Source: Hymenobacter sp. BRD128 (GTDB lineage: Bacteria; Bacteroidota; Bacteroidia; Cytophagales; Hymenobacteraceae). From it: a DNA stretch of 64,000 nt. The DNA is taken from contig NZ_CP053908.1 in assembly GCF_013256625.1 (NCBI RefSeq), positions 1 to 64,000 on the forward strand. Direction: 5' to 3'. Below are positions 60,406 through 64,000 of the stretch, piece by piece. Under the pieces are notes generated by a model, which saw only the letters and a list, made by a program, of their open reading frames with translations, was not told where the DNA came from and searched no databases. The first letter of the stretch is position 1. Each line of letters begins with the position of its first letter. The position numbers were made by a program, and so were the translations under genes.

Positions 60406-60816
60406 TCACTTGGCGAAATGCCGCTGCAACAGCGCGTTAACCTTTTCCTGCGTCAGGGGCTTGCTAAGAAAGCCCGCAATGGGTAACTGCTCGATGCGGG
60501 CGAGGTCCACGGGGTGCAGCGAGGTGGTGAGCATGACAATGACAAGAGCTTGCTGAGGAGCCAACGGCAGCTGCACGTAGGCTTCGAGAAAGGCCAGCCC
60601 ATTGAGCACGGGCATGTTCATATCCAGCAAAATGAGCCGGGGACATGCCGGCGTCGGCGGGGCGCTGCAGGTCTGCTCGAGCGTGCGTAGGGCCTGCTCG
60701 CCGTTCTCGGCCACCAGCACCTGCTGGGCCACGCCCATGCGGGTCAGCAGCAGCTTATTGAGGTAGTTGGTGGTGGGGTCGTCATCGACTAACAGCACAC
60801 TGGTTAGGGGGGGCAT
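60406..60816 (-). CDS. Single-domain response regulator
   Basis: A 136-residue CheY-like receiver with no output domain: TSVLLVDDDPTTNYLNKLLL (acidic pocket), RLILLDMNMPVLNGLAFLEA (phospho-acceptor Asp), LVIVMLTTSLHPVDLARIEQ (Thr) and IAGFLSKPLTQEKVNALLQR (Lys). All active residues are present. It starts 15 bp after the upstream PAS kinase on the same strand, so the pair is probably a phosphorelay. Intact. Confidence 0.9.
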   Translation of the reverse strand: MPPLTSVLLVDDDPTTNYLNKLLLTRMGVAQQVLVAENGEQALRTLEQTCSAPPTPACPRLILLDMNMPVLNGLAFLEAYVQLPLAPQQALVIVMLTTSLHPVDLARIEQLPIAGFLSKPLTQEKVNALLQRHFAK

Positions 60817-60831
60817 AGCGTAAGGGCGTAC

Positions 60832-62466
60832 TTAAACAGGTAACGTAACGGTGAAGGTGGTTCCTACATTGGGCTGACTCTGTACCTGGATGGTGCCGCC
60901 TACATTCTCGATGAGGCGCTTGGTAATGTAGAGGCCCACGCCCGTGCCCTCGACGTGGGTGTGCAGGCGCTGAAACAAGCCAAAGAGCTGGCGCTGCTGC
61001 ACTTCACTCATTCCCAGGCCATTGTCTTGTACCGTGAGCACAATTGCGCAGCCCTGCTGCGCGGCCCGCACCTGCACGTGCGAGGGGCGGTCCGGGGCGC
61101 GGTACTTGACGGCATTGCTGAGCAGGTTGTAGACGACGCTGCGCAGGTTAGCCGGCGAGAAGGACAGCACCAGGTCCGGGGCCACCGCGATGGTGAGCTG
61201 CGTGGCGGCGGCCGCCAGCGCGGGGGCCAGGTCCAGGCGCACCTGCTCGACTACCGGGGCTAGGATGACCGGCTCGGTGGGCCCGGCGTGCGCTAGCTGC
61301 AGCCGAGAAATATCGGTAAGCTGGGTGATGGTGCCCTGAAAGCGGGCCACCGTCGTGTCGAGCAGGCCTAGCAGGTGCGCCACCACCTCGTCCTGTTGCA
61401 CGCCAGGGGACAGCGTATCACGCAGGGCCTGCACAATGCTTTCGATGTTGGTAATGGGTGCTTTCAGGTCGTGCGAGGCCGTGTAGACGAACGTATCTAA
61501 ATCCACATTGGTGCGCGTGAGCTGGCGGTTGCTCTGCTGTAATTCCTGATTCGTGGCAATCAATTCTTGGTTAAGGGCGGCCAATTCCTCCGTCCGCTGC
61601 TGCACGCGCGTTTCCAGGGCCGCATTTAGCTGCTCCACCTGGCGGCGGGCCAGTACCTGCTCGGTTACCTCGGTGGCGACCACCATCGCTCCCTCGATGC
61701 GGCCGTCGGCAGCGTACATGGGCACGTACACAAAGTCCCAGTATACGGTTTCGCGGTGACCATTGCGGTCGTGTTGGGCCTCCATTGCGTGGGCCACGTG
61801 GGGCACGCCGGTGGCCATCACGCCGTCGAGTAGTTCCTCGTAGCCGAGGCCCGCCACTTCGGGCAGGGCTTCAAACAGCCCCTTCCCCAGCAGCTGCGCA
61901 CGGGTGCGGCCCCAGAGGCGGGCCACTGTGGGGTTAGCCAACTCAATGGTATAGGTCGGCCCGCGATACACGGCGATGGCCAACGGGGCCTGCTCAAAGA
62001 CGCGCTCCAGTTCGCCGCGCTGGCGCTCCGCTTCCGTCCGGGCGGCCTGCTCGGCGGCCTGGCTTTCCCGTAAAGCCAGTTCTACGGCACTGCGGGGCTG
62101 TTCGCTGGTGTCGGTGAAGCTGACCAACAAGCGTTCGCCCACGCGTCGGGCCGCTAGGTGAAAGTAGTTATCCAGCCCGTCGTATTGGTAATTAAACTCG
62201 CCGCGCCGCACCTCGCCCGTCCGAAAGGCTTCGCGGTAGAACGCAAAGATGCCCGTAGTCAGCGCGTGCGGGTAAAGGGTCAGAAAGGTTTCGGCGGGGC
62301 ACTCGGGCAAGGCCAGCATCTGCTGGGCGGCCGGATTGAGGCGCTCATACGCCAAATCGATTAGTTCGCCTGCGGCATCCTGCACGGGTCGGAACAGAAT
62401 ACCGCCCAGGGCCGAGAGGTCAAAAAAGGCCTCGAATAGGTCGTTGGCGGGCGCAATTAAAGACAT
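60832..62466 (-). CDS. PAS-domain sensor histidine kinase
   Basis: A 544-residue soluble kinase. An N-terminal PAS-like part (FDLSALGGILFRPVQDAAGE, QMLALPECPAETFLTLYPHA) is followed by a second PAS (VFEQAPLAIAVYRGPTYTIE, LANPTVARLWGRTRAQLLGK) with PAC, then a coiled coil (QLNAALETRVQQRTEELAAL). The HisKA box is TFVYTASHDLKAPITNIESI, then N-box SVVYNLLSNAVKYRAPDRPS, G1 VQDNGLGMSEVQQRQLFGLF and G2 EGTGVGLYITKRLIENVGGT. No membrane helix. Intact and upstream of the single-domain regulator. This SHDLKAPITNIE type is a Bacteroidota phytochrome-like kinase class, though no GAF/PHY domain is present. Confidence 0.9.
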   Translation of the reverse strand: MSLIAPANDLFEAFFDLSALGGILFRPVQDAAGELIDLAYERLNPAAQQMLALPECPAETFLTLYPHALTTGIFAFYREAFRTGEVRRGEFNYQYDGLDNYFHLAARRVGERLLVSFTDTSEQPRSAVELALRESQAAEQAARTEAERQRGELERVFEQAPLAIAVYRGPTYTIELANPTVARLWGRTRAQLLGKGLFEALPEVAGLGYEELLDGVMATGVPHVAHAMEAQHDRNGHRETVYWDFVYVPMYAADGRIEGAMVVATEVTEQVLARRQVEQLNAALETRVQQRTEELAALNQELIATNQELQQSNRQLTRTNVDLDTFVYTASHDLKAPITNIESIVQALRDTLSPGVQQDEVVAHLLGLLDTTVARFQGTITQLTDISRLQLAHAGPTEPVILAPVVEQVRLDLAPALAAAATQLTIAVAPDLVLSFSPANLRSVVYNLLSNAVKYRAPDRPSHVQVRAAQQGCAIVLTVQDNGLGMSEVQQRQLFGLFQRLHTHVEGTGVGLYITKRLIENVGGTIQVQSQPNVGTTFTVTLPV

Positions 62467-62902
62467 AGTGTAGGAACGGAAAAGCTAGGCGAAACTACTT
62501 ATAATGGCTAGCTTGTGCGCATAGTTGGAGCCAGCAAGGTTTCGCTGACTGGCTTCGGCCCAAGTTGCGCAATGCTGGTTCTGACTGTCCCCTTTGAGAG
62601 GAAGTGGTCGCGTGAGGCTATGCGGTTAGATACACCAAAGTGTGTGGACAGCTAGTTGGCTTCTGAAAGGTGCTATAGCTGTTGCAGAACTATCAATCTC
62701 ATTCGAGAAGCGGTCGCGGCTAATGCAGCTTTATTGCTAGTATACAGGCCCAATTTGGTTGCCAGTGGCTTCCCATGAGGGCCTCGACCGAGCTCAGCAA
62801 TAGCATTCGAGCCGAAACTATCCTCCCCCGCTGTTTGCCTTGCCTAGCCAATCTCAGGCAAAGCGTCCGCACTAGCAGCGAAACGCTCCTAGTGAGCTTC
62901 GT
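62467..62902. other. Intergenic region with IS-end-like repeat
   Basis: No gene recognised. GCTGTTGCAGAACT occurs at 62678-62691 and again, same orientation, at 63583-63596; the flanking 40 bp are also loosely similar. Such sequence resembles IS termini. Confidence 0.4.
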
Positions 62903-63301
62903 CTACGTGGGGCACCCCACCTGTAAGACTACCCAGGCCACCAGCCCGCCGAGCAGCGTGGCGACGATATCCTGTACGTCGAAGACCCGGTTCGCCATCC
63001 AGCGTTGCGCAAACTCGTAGAGCACCAGGCCGGCCACGGCACTCCCACACGCCCGGGTTATCTCCGGCCGCGTCTGCTTCTGAAACAGGGTTATGTAGAG
63101 GGCAACCAAGAGCAGGGGTGCGATAAAGTTAGGCAGCGAGTCGGCCAAAACCTGGCCAAAGCGGGTGAGGTGGTGGTGGCGCAACTGGGGCCGCAGGTGG
63201 AGTTCCTCGAAGGCAGTAAAGGCGACCAGTACGCCGACCAGCCCCCAGCGAAAGAGGCGTTGGCTAGCCCGCGAGTGGGCAGTAGCAGGGCGCGGCTTCA
63301 T
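62903..63301 (-). CDS. Small VanZ-like membrane protein
   Basis: A 132-residue membrane protein with about four helices: RLFRWGLVGVLVAFTAFEEL, LPNFIAPLLLVALYITLFQK, ITRACGSAVAGLVLYEFAQR and VQDIVATLLGGLVAWVVLQV. The alternation of helices with a C-terminal F-D-x-Q-D-I-x-A-T-x-x-G-G motif is like VanZ-related small membrane proteins, but identity is tentative. Intact. Confidence 0.5.
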   Translation of the reverse strand: MKPRPATAHSRASQRLFRWGLVGVLVAFTAFEELHLRPQLRHHHLTRFGQVLADSLPNFIAPLLLVALYITLFQKQTRPEITRACGSAVAGLVLYEFAQRWMANRVFDVQDIVATLLGGLVAWVVLQVGCPT

Positions 63302-63806
63302 ATATCAGCTTCAAGTGGTGAGAACACGTTTACCCAACCAAAGACGAGCTGACCCTGACCGAGTCTGCGCCAGTAGCTAAGCAGGGCTAAAGCTACGCGT
63401 TGCGCGTTAACGAGGGGGCGTTGCGGGGAAGATGAGCGCGCAGTTTTCTTCGTAAGGGTAGCAAGGGTAAGCGCTTAGGAATGACGACGCCTCCCGCGTT
63501 CCAGTTCCTCGCTACGACCCGTGACTTACGCCCAGCAAACCAGGCCAGCTGCCTAAATAGGCCGGCCCCGAAATGTGCAGTGGCTGTTGCAGAACTCGGT
63601 CTAATGCCTCGCACGAGAGCTTGAGCGGTTAAATTAGGCCTAGAAACTGGGGCTATGGCTGCTTTTTGCAGGCTTCTGTACTAGCTGCGACCACTTCTTG
63701 GACGAGTGTGCGAGTTCGGCAATAGCTACGAAGAGCTGAAAAGTGCGACAAACAGGGCGTGCGGAGAATAGGTGTTATATTCGCCGCATATTAAGCGGAG
63801 ATTAGT
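63302..63806. other. Intergenic region
   Basis: About 500 bp with no convincing gene. It contains the second GCTGTTGCAGAACT copy (63583-63596) and, just before the last gene, TATATTCG (63777-63784), a possible -7 box. Confidence 0.4.
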
Positions 63807-64000
63807 GTGTATATTCATCAGCAGCCTACCTGGCCAGCCTTTACATGGCAGCATGAACGCTTAGAACCGCTCCTGGGCGCGGTTCGCCACCAACAAGGAC
63901 GGGTGCTGGGCCACATGGAGGCGCTGGGCTTTTCACTGCAGGCGGAAGCTTTACTGCAAACGCTCACGCTCGAAGCTCTCAAATCCAGCGAAATTGAGGG
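63807..64000 (+). CDS. Fic-family protein, N-terminal part
   Basis: The start of a Fic/DOC-type protein cut by the right edge. From GTG 63807 it reads MYIHQQPTWPAFTWQHERLE, PLLGAVRHQQGRVLGHMEAL and GFSLQAEALLQTLTLEALKS, then SEIEG. This is the DUF4172-type N-terminal domain, ending at the (S/T)xxxE(G/N) inhibitory motif SSEIEG that blocks AMP transfer in self-regulated Fic enzymes. The catalytic HPFxxGN domain lies outside the window. Confidence 0.8.
   Translation, partial: MYIHQQPTWPAFTWQHERLEPLLGAVRHQQGRVLGHMEALGFSLQAEALLQTLTLEALKSSEIE

Noticed and set aside
1..64000. CRISPR array
   Set aside because: No series of regularly spaced direct repeats and no cas gene was seen anywhere in the window.

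Overview
The window looks like a chromosomal segment from a GC-rich Bacteroidota, most likely Cytophagales close to Hymenobacter. This is inferred from Bacteroidota-type promoters (-7 box TAnnTTTG), the gene families and the codon use; no rRNA or tRNA is present to confirm it.

Region 1 (1-26.9 kb) is a stress, hypoxia and fermentation island. It holds the end of a phosphoketolase, a CsbD-like protein, an Acg-type nitroreductase, a DUF1269 stress protein, a BLUF photoreceptor, an mlaEFD lipid-transport operon, a PAS histidine kinase overlapping a receiver-CRP/FNR fusion regulator, several universal stress proteins (USPs), a multi-BON protein, a Na+/H+ antiporter, an L,D-transpeptidase, a D-lactate dehydrogenase, a second receiver-CRP/FNR protein, a UBP zinc finger, an amidohydrolase and small stress proteins. 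Its intergenic regions share one promoter design. An FNR/CRP-like dyad (CTGAC-N4-GTCAG or TTGAT-N4-ATCAA) is centred about 33 bp upstream of a weak -7 box (GAnnTTTG/A), often with a second dyad 22 bp further upstream. I propose that the receiver-CRP regulators control this set. Many genes here carry single-base indels although the encoded proteins otherwise look well conserved.

Region 2 (26.9-57.5 kb) is a mosaic mobile or defence region. It starts with USP and IS3 remnants, then an operon of three unknown proteins plus a thermonuclease-like protein, a tyrosine integrase, and an S24 repressor with a divergent operator region and early genes. Next is a type I restriction-modification locus (hsdR, hsdM, hsdS). 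A toxin-antitoxin-chaperone-like trio lies between hsdR and hsdM, and a GIY-YIG-like protein followed by an ATPase/PD-(D/E)XK nuclease pair lies after hsdS. Then come a DyP peroxidase cluster, a holin/M15 endolysin pair, a SLOG protein, and a run of small phage-type genes ending in a RecE-like nuclease. No terminase, portal, capsid or tail gene was recognised, so this is a cryptic or satellite-type element and not a complete prophage.

Region 3 (57.5-64 kb) is ordinary flank: a tiny lipoprotein with a tandem duplication, an HTH protein, DUF1345 and VIT-family membrane proteins, a PAS histidine kinase with a single-domain response regulator, a small membrane protein and the start of a Fic protein.
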